This document shows, one piece after another, positions 7,594-15,584 of a stretch of 22,234 nucleotides of DNA. This stretch comes from Prorocentrum cordatum. Taxonomy: Eukaryota; Sar; Dinophyceae; Prorocentrales; Prorocentraceae. A program made the position numbers and the translations under genes. The notes under the pieces were generated by a model. It had not been told where the DNA came from. It searched no databases and was given only the letters and a program-made list of their open reading frames with translations. The stretch spans positions 1 to 22,234 of the forward strand of contig CAUYUJ010000747.1 of the NCBI GenBank assembly GCA_963575745.1. Reading direction: 5' to 3'. Within the stretch, counting starts at the first letter, position 1. The number at the start of each line of letters is the position of its first letter.

Positions 7594-8466
7594 TTTGTGC
7601 GCTAACCGACGCTTGGGCTCCACCGCTGAAATTTGACTGCCACCGCCGCTGATCCCCTTGTTCCTGGTACGGGGTTTCTGTTGGCGGATCCAACACAGAA
7701 GTTAAGATCACACTTGCGTATTGGAACAGATGTTGCACGCCATCGTTTTCCGTTGCGATTGGGCCGTGGATGCAGGTCAGGTCGACGTTGTCGCACGAGG
7801 AAGCGAGAGCAACAACTTGGTGTTGCAAACGGTGACGATGGCACAATATGCAGCACATGGATTTAATCCTATGTGTTCGCGCTTTTCGTTGAGGCTCCTT
7901 GGCCCCGTCTCCCGAGCCACCCGCTTGAGGGTTCAGACCAGGGTCGGGGTGTGCATATTACGGCATTGCGGGCACCGTGGCGGGGGTTCGCGGGCCATCG
8001 CCGCTTGTGTTTTTTTTGGTCGCAGTAGTGGATGTGGACATTTCTTGAGGGGGCTCCCTTAGTTTTAAATCATATACACTTCAGGCTGCTGGGTGGGGTC
8101 GCTTGTGAGAACTCGCGCTCAGGCCTGGCGTTCTGACTCGTTGGGCGGCCCCTCAAATGGTCCGCGGCGTCGCGGGCGTGGGGCAGATGCTATCGCGGCA
8201 CACCCATGGCCCATGGCAAAAAGAGGCCGTTCGAAGGCTCTGCCGAGGTCGTCAGGTTCGGCGACTCCGAACAGCAGCGGTCATGGTGCACTCAGGCATG
8301 CCACCCCGTTGCAGGGGCCTCCGCTTGGAATTTGGACGATGGTGCTCTTGCTCGGCCACGTCTTGCTGGCCCTGTGGCCTAACCGTTCCGGCCGCCTCGC
8401 ACATCCATGCCATGGAGACAATCAGCCCGGCTGCTCGGCGGGCTTTCGAGGGGAAGTCCCCGCCAG
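7594..8466. other. Longest complex, non-repetitive stretch; no gene recognised
   Basis: About 870 bp without simple repeats or self-similarity. Frames include 7319-7858 (minus, 179 aa), 8157-8975 (plus, 272 aa) and 8093-8578 (plus, 161 aa). I recognise no domain, signal peptide or membrane segment in them, and each runs into a repeat or element. If the window holds a fragment of unique, possibly transcribed DNA, this is the likeliest place. Confidence 0.4.
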
Positions 8467-8645
8467 CACCGGATATGGTTATATATCGTATATATGTGTG
8501 TATATATATATTCACATATACACTAGCAACTGTAAGCATAGACATAAACATTTATACTTATATTATGCATATACATAAGCATATATTTATAAATAGTGTA
8601 CATATAAGCATAGGCATAAACATCTACATATGTACAAGCAGTGCT
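8467..8645. repeat. AT-rich island with TATA/CATA repeats
   Basis: A sharp drop in GC to TATATA, CATA and GTATAT text. TAAGCATAGRCATAAACAT occurs at 8533 and 8605, 72 bp apart, with a shorter TAAGCATAT copy between, so part of it is a diverged tandem repeat. Confidence 0.8.
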
Positions 8646-8814
8646 GGTACAGGGGCATTTCCACTTCTGCAGTCCTCGACCTCGCCTGTGTGCGGCAGCT
8701 CGCGACGTGGGGCCACAGCCTGTGAGGGCCTTGGGCACCAGAGGCCGGGCGAGAGAGCACGCCGCCGGCGCGCGAGGCAAAGGCCCCGACGCCCGGGCAT
8801 GTCCGGAGCCAGCA

Positions 8815-9033
8815 AAAAACGCACGCGTGCACGAGGTTTCTCGGGAGGAGGGAAGAATCACATGGACACGATCAATCGTCGACTCTTCCAGGAAATCATG
8901 GGACAAGATGGGCCGTGTGGGAGGGGGAGACAGGAAGCCCAGAAGATACGGGCAAAGATGGGGGAATCCTTGTGATTTGTGTGTATCTACCTGTGTGTCC
9001 GAGGGCCCCCATCAAAAACGCACGTGGCACGAG
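8815..9033. repeat. Imperfect 20-bp direct repeats around element D copy 3
   Basis: AAAAACGCACGCGTGCACGA (8815-8834, followed by G) and AAAAACGCACGTGGCACGAG (9014-9033) lie on either side of D copy 3. The right repeat overlaps the last base of the element, and five bases (GTTTC) separate the left one from the element start. It could be a long target duplication or an older duplication into which D inserted. Confidence 0.55.
8841..9014 (+). mobile_element. Element D, copy 3
   Basis: Begins TCGGGAGGAGGGAAG and carries ATCAATCGTCGACTCTTCC, AAATCATGGGACAAGATGGG and GGGGAGACAGGAAGCC, then ends GTGTGTCCGAGGGCCCCCAT plus CA. It matches copies 2 and 5 along its whole length with many substitutions. 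No 5-bp flanking repeat is seen. Confidence 0.7.
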
Positions 9034-9205
9034 ACGTCATGGATTTCGAAAGCACGCGTTGCGCGAGCGCTCCCAACGCGAGGCTGGTCTCCTGGACTGG
9101 GGCCGCATTCGTGCACGCGGTTGTGCGCGCGCGCGTCTGTTGTAGGCGTTTGGGATATCGAGACGCTCTCGCGCCCCTTCCTTTTCCCCTATGCAGGGGG
9201 GCGGT

Positions 9206-9356
9206 GGTGACCGCGCGGTTTTCGGGCGCGGGTCGCTCTCCGAGGAACGTTCGGGCGGCTGGGGCCTCCGAGGTTCCCCGACCGCGCGGTGACGGATTGC
9301 GGGCTGAGGCTGCAGTGCGTTTCCAGGTCACCGCGCGGTATGTTACCGCACCGCTT
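9206..9356 (+). repeat. Dispersed repeat E, copy 1, with three ACCGCGCGGT palindromes
   Basis: Aligns with 21317-21470: shared blocks are GGTGACCGC, GGGTCG, TCCGAGGA, TCGGGCG, CTGGGGCCT and TCACCGC in the same order and spacing. In this copy the perfect 10-bp palindrome ACCGCGCGGT appears at 9210, 9281 and 9330, as in multi-site protein binding. In the other copy these sites are degenerate. Confidence 0.55.
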
Positions 9357-9544
9357 GAATCGAGAAAGCATATGCGAGGATTGTTGTTTCACCGGCGCGG
9401 GGCCCCTTTGGCAGCGCTTCCAGCGCCGTCCGTAGCGCGTTCCGCGCGCCGGAGAGGAGGGACCAGCGCCGATTCAATGAATCCGCGCGGACTGTTGACA
9501 AATGATGTGCGTGTCGTTTTTTTTTTTTTCTTTGGGCCCCCAAC

Positions 9545-9673
9545 GCAGGAGGAACAACAACAACGGGAAATATGGCAGATAGAGGGGAAGACGGAATTCC
9601 AGGAAATATGCAAGACGTAATTGGAATCTAGCGTTTGTTTGTAGATTCGTTCGAGTGTCCCGGGGCTTCTTCA
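9545..9673 (+). mobile_element. Element D, copy 4 (diverged)
   Basis: GCAGGAGGAACAACAACAAC, GGGAAATATGG, GGGGAAGACGGAATTCCAGG, GTTTGTTTGTAGATTCG and GAGTGTCCCGGGGCTTCTTC plus A occur in the same order as in the other D copies. It is the most diverged member and lacks a clear flanking duplication. Confidence 0.5.
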
Positions 9674-9879
9674 AACATTGTCTCTATGCCGTTTTGCATT
9701 CCTCCGCTCAGGACCCATCTTTGGGTGGGCCCAGGAGGCTTCTGGCGGGGGAGGGCCCCCCGCAGCGGCGGCGCCGCCAGGAAGCGCAGCAGAGAGGGGG
9801 CGAGGCGCTCCCGCTCGGCGAGCGCCGGGAAGAGCTCCAGCCCCGAGAAGGCCCGCGGGTGCTGGCTGGCGACCCAGAT

Positions 9880-10029
9880 TCAGAGGAACGCAAACATGGA
9901 TCAAGGGGGCGTGGACTAGCGACGGGTCCCCTTCCAGTCGGAAGTCGCGGATTTCCGCCGCCGAGCGAGGCGGCACTGCCCACATGTCGGGGAGGGCACC
10001 TCCCCCGATCCATGTTTGCGCGCCCCCGA
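9880..10029. mobile_element. Element G, 150 bp with terminal inverted repeats and 5-bp flanking repeat
   Basis: GCAAACATGGATC (9890-9902) and GATCCATGTTTGC (10007-10019) are exact reverse complements. Outward, TCAGAGGAAC on the left pairs with TCGGGGGCGC (reverse complement of the right), giving inverted ends of about 23 bp that start TCRG, as in element B. They are flanked by CAGAT (9875-9879) and CAGAC (10030-10034), four of five bases alike. The interior has GCCGCC/GGCGGC and other stems. Inferred to be non-autonomous. Confidence 0.6.
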
Positions 10030-10034
10030 CAGAC

Positions 10035-10481
10035 CCCCTCGAGCCATGACAAAATCACGACGGAAGGTTGTGCACGATTTTCGGTCTCGGGGGGGCCGGG
10101 GCTGTCAAAGAACGACTTCAGGAGGAAAAGCCGGTGTTGGGGAATGGGTCCAGGCCTCTGGGGGGCGGCGCTTGCGACTTGGAAATCTGGTGCGATTGGA
10201 CCCCTGAAGTGTTGCCGAACCGATTTCGAGCTGCCGTTGTCTCAACTTGCCCTGATCCGGCATTCGCCCCCCCGCCCGACGCCGCTGATCGGGTTGTGTC
10301 AAAGAAGGGGGTGGGGACCGTTTCGTCGTCGAAGGGGCAGGGGAGGAGGAAACGTACGTTGGCTCTTGCAGATGATCTCGCCTCGGGATGACTTCCACCC
10401 GCTGCGCCTCCGGTGCCCGGATCGTCCCCGAGCGGCTGCCGGAGGCTTGGGTTATGCCCCCAAAGCCGTTCTCCAAGGAGG
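10035..10481. other. Unassigned GC-rich sequence
   Basis: No gene recognised. The 336-aa plus frame (9655-10665) crosses element G, this stretch and repeat F without a domain. GATTTTCGGTCTCG (10075) resembles GATTTCGGTCTCG at 18112, and CTGCGCCTCCGGTGCCCGGA (10401) resembles 18490-18530, both weak dispersed similarities. Confidence 0.45.
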
Positions 10482-10810
10482 AGATGGGGCCCCGAGGAGA
10501 GCGGGTCCTCTGGTTTTTCGCCGTCGCCGGGCTCCTGGGGCCCTCCCAGGTCTTCGGGACAGACCGAAAATTGACGGTTCAATGCTTCTCCGAATGCGCT
10601 TCGGCGGGGCCGTCACGGCCAGCAGAAAAAGATATGCCTCAAAAGGCTCCCTCTTCAAAGTTTGAACCCCTGGATTCTGCATCCGGCGGCGGCGAGAACC
10701 CATGCTCGCGGTGGCGCGCCCCAAGCGCCGCAACCCAGACTTCGCCCTCCCGACGAAGCGACGACACCCTGGTGGTCTTTGGGGAAGGCCCTCGGGTCCA
10801 TGATCAGTTC
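10482..10810 (+). repeat. Dispersed repeat F, copy 2
   Basis: GCGGGTCCTCTGGTTTTTCG, GGGCTCCTGGGGCCCTCCCA and GGGACAGACCGAAAATTGAC align in order with copy 1 near 2575-2650. GGTCTTTGGGGAAGGCCCTC (10771) corresponds to TTCTGGGGGAAGGCCCC in copy 1. Between these blocks lies unmatched sequence, so this copy is longer or interrupted. Confidence 0.5.
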
Positions 10811-10938
10811 TCCCAGGACTCGCTTTCTTCATGCTGGCCCCTCGGCGGTTGCAACCCCAGATCTCCGACGACAGCTCCCAGGACCCGCTTTCTTCATGCT
10901 GCCCCTCGGCGGTTGCAACCCCAGATCTCCGACGACAG
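10811..10938 (+). repeat. Near-perfect 65-bp tandem duplication within repeat F
   Basis: Two copies (10811-10875 and 10876-10938) of a unit starting TCCCAGGACTCGCTTTCTTC and ending CAGATCTCCGACGACAG differ at only a few positions. The unit is related to CCAGGACCCGTTTTCCTC and TTCTTCCATGCTAAG in copy 1. The low divergence points to a recent event. Confidence 0.85.
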
Positions 10939-11030
10939 GTTCGTGTTGTGCTTCATTCAAGGAAAGACACGCGCTGTTCCTCGATCTCGGCCTCTCTGGG
11001 GCCATCGGGCATTCATGCCTGATGTTAAGG

Positions 11031-11251
11031 CGGGCCTGTCCCTCCACGGGGGGAAATATTCATAATCAAAGACAGTCGAAAAATAGTATGGGGACGATTT
11101 TTGTTTTACCATTTTTGAATACTTTTTGAGTACCCGTATAATCCTGAAGTCTTTCCAAACTGAAAGAAATTGAGTACTTTGAGTACTTCTGGGGAATTGG
11201 GGGGGTATTTTCATTTTTCGTCCAAAATCCGCCTGTAGGGGGACGTGCCCG
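11031..11251 (+). mobile_element. Element A, copy 2
   Basis: The left end CGGGCCTGTCCCTCCACGGG and right end GCCTGTAGGGGGACGTGCCC plus G are imperfect inverted repeats. The AT-rich interior carries TAGTATGGGGACGATTTTTG and two TTGAGTAC boxes. Similarity to copy 1 continues a little past the right end (ACCTGAGCCTG versus ACCTCGGGCTG), so the true boundary may lie 10-20 bp outside. No coding sequence is seen. Confidence 0.65.
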
Positions 11252-11252
11252 A

Positions 11253-11766
11253 CCTGAGCCTGATGGCCCCGGCACAAGCTTTCATCTCCGGGACGCGAAC
11301 CTCTTCACGGGGGGGGAAGTCGGGGTCTCCTGGGGGCCCCGCAGGGAGCGAGTCTCCTCGCCCGAAGGCCTTGAGGCAGGGGCGGGCGCTGCACGCCGCG
11401 CTCTGATGGAGCCTCGCCGCAGACGTGGGCGGTCGGAGCCCCTGGGCACTCCGAATGTCACGATGCAAAGCAAGGGCGCCCTCGAGGGCGCTAAGTTACT
11501 CGCGCTTCGCGGCTCGGCTCCGAGTCCTCCTCGTCCTCCTCTTCTCCTTTGGAAGGCGGCGCGAGGGCGCGAAGTTGTGAGCCCCTTGCAAAGGTGTGGC
11601 CCGATTTTGGGTGGGGGGTCTGAATTGAACTGTCCTGGAGGGTCCCCGGGGGGTCTGGGCAAGAGGCCGCCCCTTCGTGGCGGTTCTGGAGCGTCGAGGA
11701 GGGGGCGAGGGAGGATGATCGAGGCTCGGGGAGCGTCGAGGAGCGGCTCGCCGCCGAGCAGGTCTT
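11253..11766. other. Unassigned GC-rich sequence with a 16-bp palindrome
   Basis: No gene recognised. GCGCCCTCGAGGGCGC (11476-11491) is a perfect palindrome. Frames on both strands (11406-11936, 11282-12145) are open through GC-rich text and end in the GGTCGT array; no domain is seen. Confidence 0.45.
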
Positions 11767-11815
11767 CACCGGGTCGTCGACGCCGTCGCCGTCGTCGTCG
11801 TCGTCGCCGTTTGCA

Positions 11816-11890
<75 letters not shown>
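11767..11890. repeat. (GTC)n followed by (GGTCGT)n
   Basis: GTCGTC/GCC triplets (11767-11810), then about 12 perfect GGTCGT hexamers (11817-11890). The hexamer block is highly uniform. Translations such as poly-Val, SW or HD dipeptides are artefacts. Confidence 0.95.
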
Positions 11891-11891
<1 letters not shown>

Positions 11892-12406
11892 GGGGTCGAG
11901 GAGGGAGGAGGCAGGTGCGGGATGGAGGAGGATTGAGGCGCGCAGAGGGGTCGAGGGTCGAGGAGGCGGCTCGGGGAAAGGGCGGAGGGCCCAGAAGGCA
12001 ACAAGCGCATGATAAGAGAGCCGCCGTCGGTCTCGGCTGGCCCTCCTCCGGGAGGAGCAGTGCGACCAGGGGCGGTGGCGCGTCTTCTGCCTCCGCTCCT
12101 GCGGAGGAAGGGGCAGAGGTGGTACCGCCACGGCCTGCAGGCCACCTCTCGGGCATGGCCAGGACCCCAGGTGAGGGGACGCCGGTCAGTGGTAGGGCCA
12201 CAGAGCTTTTGAATTGGCCAGAATCACTAAACCAGGTTTGCCATGGCTGGTGTGTTTTCGGGTGTCGGCGGTTCTGGATCGTGGAGAATGGGACGGGGGG
12301 GCGCCCCCGGTACAGATCACTAAAGCAGGTTCCACTAAGCCCAGTTCTGCTTACCAGCCTGGAACATATCCCTATCCCTATGCTGGGCACCTCCTCATCA
12401 CGATGC
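11891..12406. other. Unassigned sequence with a spaced direct repeat
   Basis: ATCACTAAANCAGGTT occurs at 12223-12238 and 12316-12331, 93 bp apart. Otherwise this is complex GC-rich sequence with no recognised gene. Confidence 0.45.
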
Positions 12407-12486
12407 CAATCTTAGGGATCCCCTTATTTTTTGAGGGCGGATCCCTAAGATTGTCACCGCCTTTTGGCGTGTCAATCTTAGGGATA
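12407..12486. repeat. Perfect 15-bp inverted repeat plus third direct copy
   Basis: CAATCTTAGGGATCC (12407-12421) and GGATCCCTAAGATTG (12439-12453) are exact reverse complements with a 17-base loop. CAATCTTAGGGAT returns in direct orientation at 12473. A terminator-like hairpin is possible, but the composition and lack of a gene give no support for that. Confidence 0.75.
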
Positions 12487-12629
12487 CGGATACGTTCGAG
12501 GCTGGTAATCTGCCAACGCCCGAGAGGAGCAGGGGGGAGGGATCGGGGAGGGAGACGTCGAGGAGCGAGGCGAGCGGGCGAGGGCCGATGGGGGCCGGCA
12601 GCTGGGCAGGCAGGAGGGGCATCCTGGCT

Positions 12630-12842
12630 TCGGATCGAGGAGGCGAGGAATCGAGGAGGAGGATCGAGAATCGAGGAGGATCGAGGGCTTCGAGGAGGAG
12701 GAGGAGGATCGAGAATCGAGAGGAGGATCGAGAATCGAGGAGGATCGAGAATCGAGGAGGATCGAGGGCCGAGGAGGATCGAGAATCGAGGAGGAATCGA
12801 GGAGGATCAAGAATCGAGGAGAATCGAGGAGGATCGAGGGCT
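12630..12842. repeat. 17-bp GAGGAGGATCGAGAATC minisatellite
   Basis: About 12 units of GAGGAGGATCGAGAATC with indels and a GAGGGCTTC variant at both margins (12687 and 12836). Frames such as ENRGGSRI repeats arise from it. Confidence 0.9.
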
Positions 12843-13147
12843 TCGGGGACGGCCCCTGGAGGTTCTTGGACGCGGGTCGAACATCTGGCCAGGACGGACC
12901 CCTGGAGGTATCGGGGGGAGATTTCGAGCGGCTGTCGGCTTCCAGCAGCAGCAGGGAGCAGCAGCAGTGTGGGAATGGGGCGTGAGACAGGGGCAACGGT
13001 AGGGGGGGTGCCAAGACCCCCTCCCCGCCCGCAAGCCGTCTCGCTCACTCCCACCCGCCCTCCCAACACATACGTAGCACCCGAGTCTGGCCCGAACCTC
13101 AGCATATTCAGCAGTCGTCTTTGGATGGGCAGCTACTGGGGGCCAAT
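12843..13147. other. Unassigned sequence between two arrays
   Basis: Complex sequence with a short CAGCAG run (12941-12967) and C-rich text. I see no gene, RNA or inverted repeat. Confidence 0.4.
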
Positions 13148-13170
13148 CCGCCGCCGCCGCCGCCGCGCCT

Positions 13171-13210
<40 letters not shown>

Positions 13211-13290
13211 GCGCCGCCCCCGCTGCCAAATCGCCGCCGCAGCCGCTGCCGCCACCGCCGCCGCCGCCGCAGCCGCCGCCGCCGCCGCCC

Positions 13291-13324
<34 letters not shown>

Positions 13325-13342
13325 CCGCCGCCGCCGCCGCCC

Positions 13343-13383
<41 letters not shown>

Positions 13384-13535
13384 CCCCGCTGCCAAACCGC
13401 CGCCGCAGCCGCTGCCGCCGCCGCAGCCGCTGCCGCCACCGCCGCCGCTGCCGCCGCAGCCGCCGTCGCCGCCCCCGCCGCCGCCGCCGCCGCAGCAGCC
13501 GCCGCAGCCGCCGCCGCCGCCGCCGCTGCCCGCCG
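13148..13535. repeat. (CCG)n triplet array
   Basis: About 390 bp of CCG/CGC triplets with interruptions such as CTGCCAAATCG and CTGCCACCG that themselves recur (13223, 13390, 13429), so larger blocks have been duplicated. Frames read as poly-Pro, poly-Arg/Ala or poly-Gly. CpG-rich; hairpin or quadruplex formation is likely (inference). Confidence 0.96.
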
Positions 13536-13934
13536 CCATCGGGTTGGGTGCGCATGTTCCGAATTTGGTGGCAGAGTGTGTTTTGTATTGTTTTTTTACA
13601 AGGGATGGTGGAGGGGGTGTCATGGACTCGGGTTGGCCCCCAGTCGCCTGGGGGAGGGGGTGTATATTAATAGGGCACAGTGATTCAGGGGGGGGGCGCA
13701 TCGACCCCTCATCGTGCACTCATCGCCGATAAGGGGACAGGGGGCCGATGGCGAACCCCGCCCAGGGATGTGCGGTCTCGCTATCGGGGGGCCCATCGCC
13801 GCCTATCAGCGACGTATCGCCGATGGCAGGTCGATGTTCCCCCCTCATTTTGGGAGTGGTCCAGGAGGTTCTCGCCGCCACAGCTGGACTCAGGTCGAAA
13901 GTCCTGGCCAGCAGCAGCAGGATGGGGAGGGGAG
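13536..13934. other. Unassigned sequence
   Basis: No gene recognised. TATATTAAT near 13662 resembles a TATA element, but nothing downstream supports a transcript. ATCGCCGAT motifs recur at about 13724, 13746 and 13819. Confidence 0.4.
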
Positions 13935-14190
13935 CGAGGGGAAGGGCGGGAGCGGGAGGCGGAGGCGGAGGAGGGGCGTGGCGCAGGAGGACGACGGAAG
14001 TTGTTGGCGTTGACAATACGTCGACGACGACTGCGGCGACGACGGCATGCCGACGACGGCAATGGCCGACACGACGGAGACGACTACGGCGACGTTTGCG
14101 GCGATGGCAATTCCGACAGCGATACGGCGAACAACGGCGGACGGCGCAACGACGACGGCGACGGTGTCGGCATGCGGCGACATGGCGACG
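13935..14190. repeat. GGA-rich tract then degenerate (GAC/GGC)n
   Basis: GGCGGGAGC/GGAGGC purine text (13935-13985), then loosely triplet-periodic GACGAC, GGCGAC and ATGCCGACG text (14005-14190). It is clearly more degenerate than the GAC array at 17510, so probably older. Confidence 0.7.
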
Positions 14191-14404
14191 AGAGGGCACC
14201 AGCGCGGCCCCCCTTTGCGCGAGGCCGCCAGTCGGGGTCGAAGCCGCTCGCGCTCCCCGAAGGCGCCCTGGACCCCGCGTGCGCCTCGGGGCGCGCCGGC
14301 GTGTTGGCCGCCCCTCCCGGTCGACGGGGCTTCAGATTCGGGGGCCGAGGTTTTCAGGCGTGGTCGTGCTTCCTGGAGGCGTTCTAGCTTCGGGATGCCG
14401 TCCA

Positions 14405-14591
14405 CAACATGACATACAGGGATACACACATCTATGTATATACATATGTATATATACACATACATACATATAGATACCAACGTACCTACCTACCTACCTA
14501 CATGCTTGCATCTACATCTACATCTACATCTACATGTACATCTACATCTACATCTACATCTACATCTACATCTACATCTACATCTACATAC
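14405..14591. repeat. AT-rich CATA/TATA tract then (ATCTAC)n
   Basis: TATACATATGTATATATACA type sequence with TACC tetramers (14405-14505), followed by about 13 ATCTAC hexamers (14510-14591). Composition is like the AT-rich island at 8467 and unlike the GC-rich neighbours. Confidence 0.92.
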
Positions 14592-14739
14592 ATACATACG
14601 CCAGTGTCTATCAAGGGCGGCGGAGACAGCGCGAGCGAAGGAGCCAGCGAGGGGGGCAGCGCGGAGGCCGTGCGTCGCGAGATGGCCTCGGCCGCCGGGC
14701 GTCTGCTGCCTCGCGCTGCCAGTTTACGTAGCCTTCAGT

Positions 14740-14892
14740 CGGGCCTGTCCCTCTACAGGGGGGATATTCAAGAATAGTCACAACATAGTCTGGGGACAAC
14801 TTATTTTTAAGTATGTTTGAGCATGTTTGGGGCATTCTTTTCCGTATTTTTTGCTTCTCGTCCCAAAATCGGCCTGTAGGGGGACAGGCCCG
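14740..14892 (+). mobile_element. Element A, copy 3 (best-preserved ends)
   Basis: The left end CGGGCCTGTCCCTCTACAGG and the reverse complement of the right end, CGGGCCTGTCCCCCTACAGG, differ at one position of 20, and a T/A pair extends them to 14739-14893. The interior is AT-rich and carries CATAGTCTGGGGACAAC, which corresponds to the GGGGACGA box of the other copies. Outside, GCCTTCAGT matches GCCTGCAGT beside copy 1, so the family may be longer than its inverted core. No target duplication can be fixed. Confidence 0.75.
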
Positions 14893-14940
14893 ATTTAAGC
14901 TTAGCCGTCCCCCGACGTGATCTATGTTCCACAGGTCTCA

Positions 14941-15119
14941 CCACCTACCAAACCACCCCAACCCAGCCCGAAGGCCTCAATCTGCCCTCCACTTCCAGTG
15001 GGGGGGGGTCGGGGAACATTCTGGAAAAAAACACCTGGAATCCGTACCCCCCCCCCCCAAACCCGAAATTCGGGTCAGATTCGGGTCTTCGGGTTGGGTT
15101 GGGGTGGGCTGGTAGGTAG
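14941..15119. mobile_element. Element I, 179 bp with 44-bp inverted ends
   Basis: Arms 14941-14984 and 15076-15119 are inverted copies at roughly 37 of 44 positions (shared core CCACCCCAACCCA and CCCGAAG). Similarity continues inside as a G-run facing a C-run, so nearly the whole element can fold. TCA lies directly outside both ends, a possible 3-bp target duplication, too short to be sure. It lies 48 bp beyond element A copy 3. Confidence 0.6.
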
Positions 15120-15122
15120 TCA

Positions 15123-15584
15123 TCCCACATGCCGGTTCCTACCACGCCCTGGCGTTTTGTGGGCCCACAAGACAATTACAGTGCAGGCGCATTTATATGT
15201 TGTGCAGGTTCCATGGGATGCGGTCGCGTGGCACGATTCACAGGACAACAGCAAAAGGACGAGGAACGAGCGCCAAGGCTTGAGGAGGATATGGGGGCGG
15301 GAACGAAGGGCAGGACAAAAACGCGCGGGGTGCCTACCCTTCAGCGCGGCAGCACCAGAGGGAAGGTAGCAGGGGGCAGAGGGCGACGACGAAAGTGACG
15401 GGAGGAGACCGAAGAGTGTTGTCCTTGTTGGCCGTGCGCTCGAGATGCAGCGTTGCCTGCGCCATGTCGCCGCGGCGCTATGATTAAAGCTTCTTATAGT
15501 TCGTGCAAGAAGCGAGCGAGCCCTAGCTCGCCCGCCAGTTCCCCTGCTTCCCTCACGCATTTTCCAGAGCGGGAGCTAGACGCT
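15123..15584. other. Unassigned sequence before the 100-bp satellite
   Basis: No gene recognised. The minus frame 15120-15560 and several plus frames are open but featureless. GCGAGC (15511) pairs with GCTCGC (15525) as a small hairpin. Confidence 0.4.

Noticed and set aside
7319-7858. 179-aa minus-strand frame in complex sequence
   Set aside because: Its first 90 residues are not low-complexity, but no motif is recognised and the rest is the foldback element.
9655-10665. 336-aa plus-strand open frame as a gene
   Set aside because: It runs across element G and repeat F, has no recognisable domain, and its length is unremarkable in GC-rich DNA.
14739-14893. 5-bp target duplication for element A copy 3 (TTCAG/TTTAA)
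   Set aside because: Only three of five bases match, and flanking similarity to copy 1 suggests the true ends lie further out.
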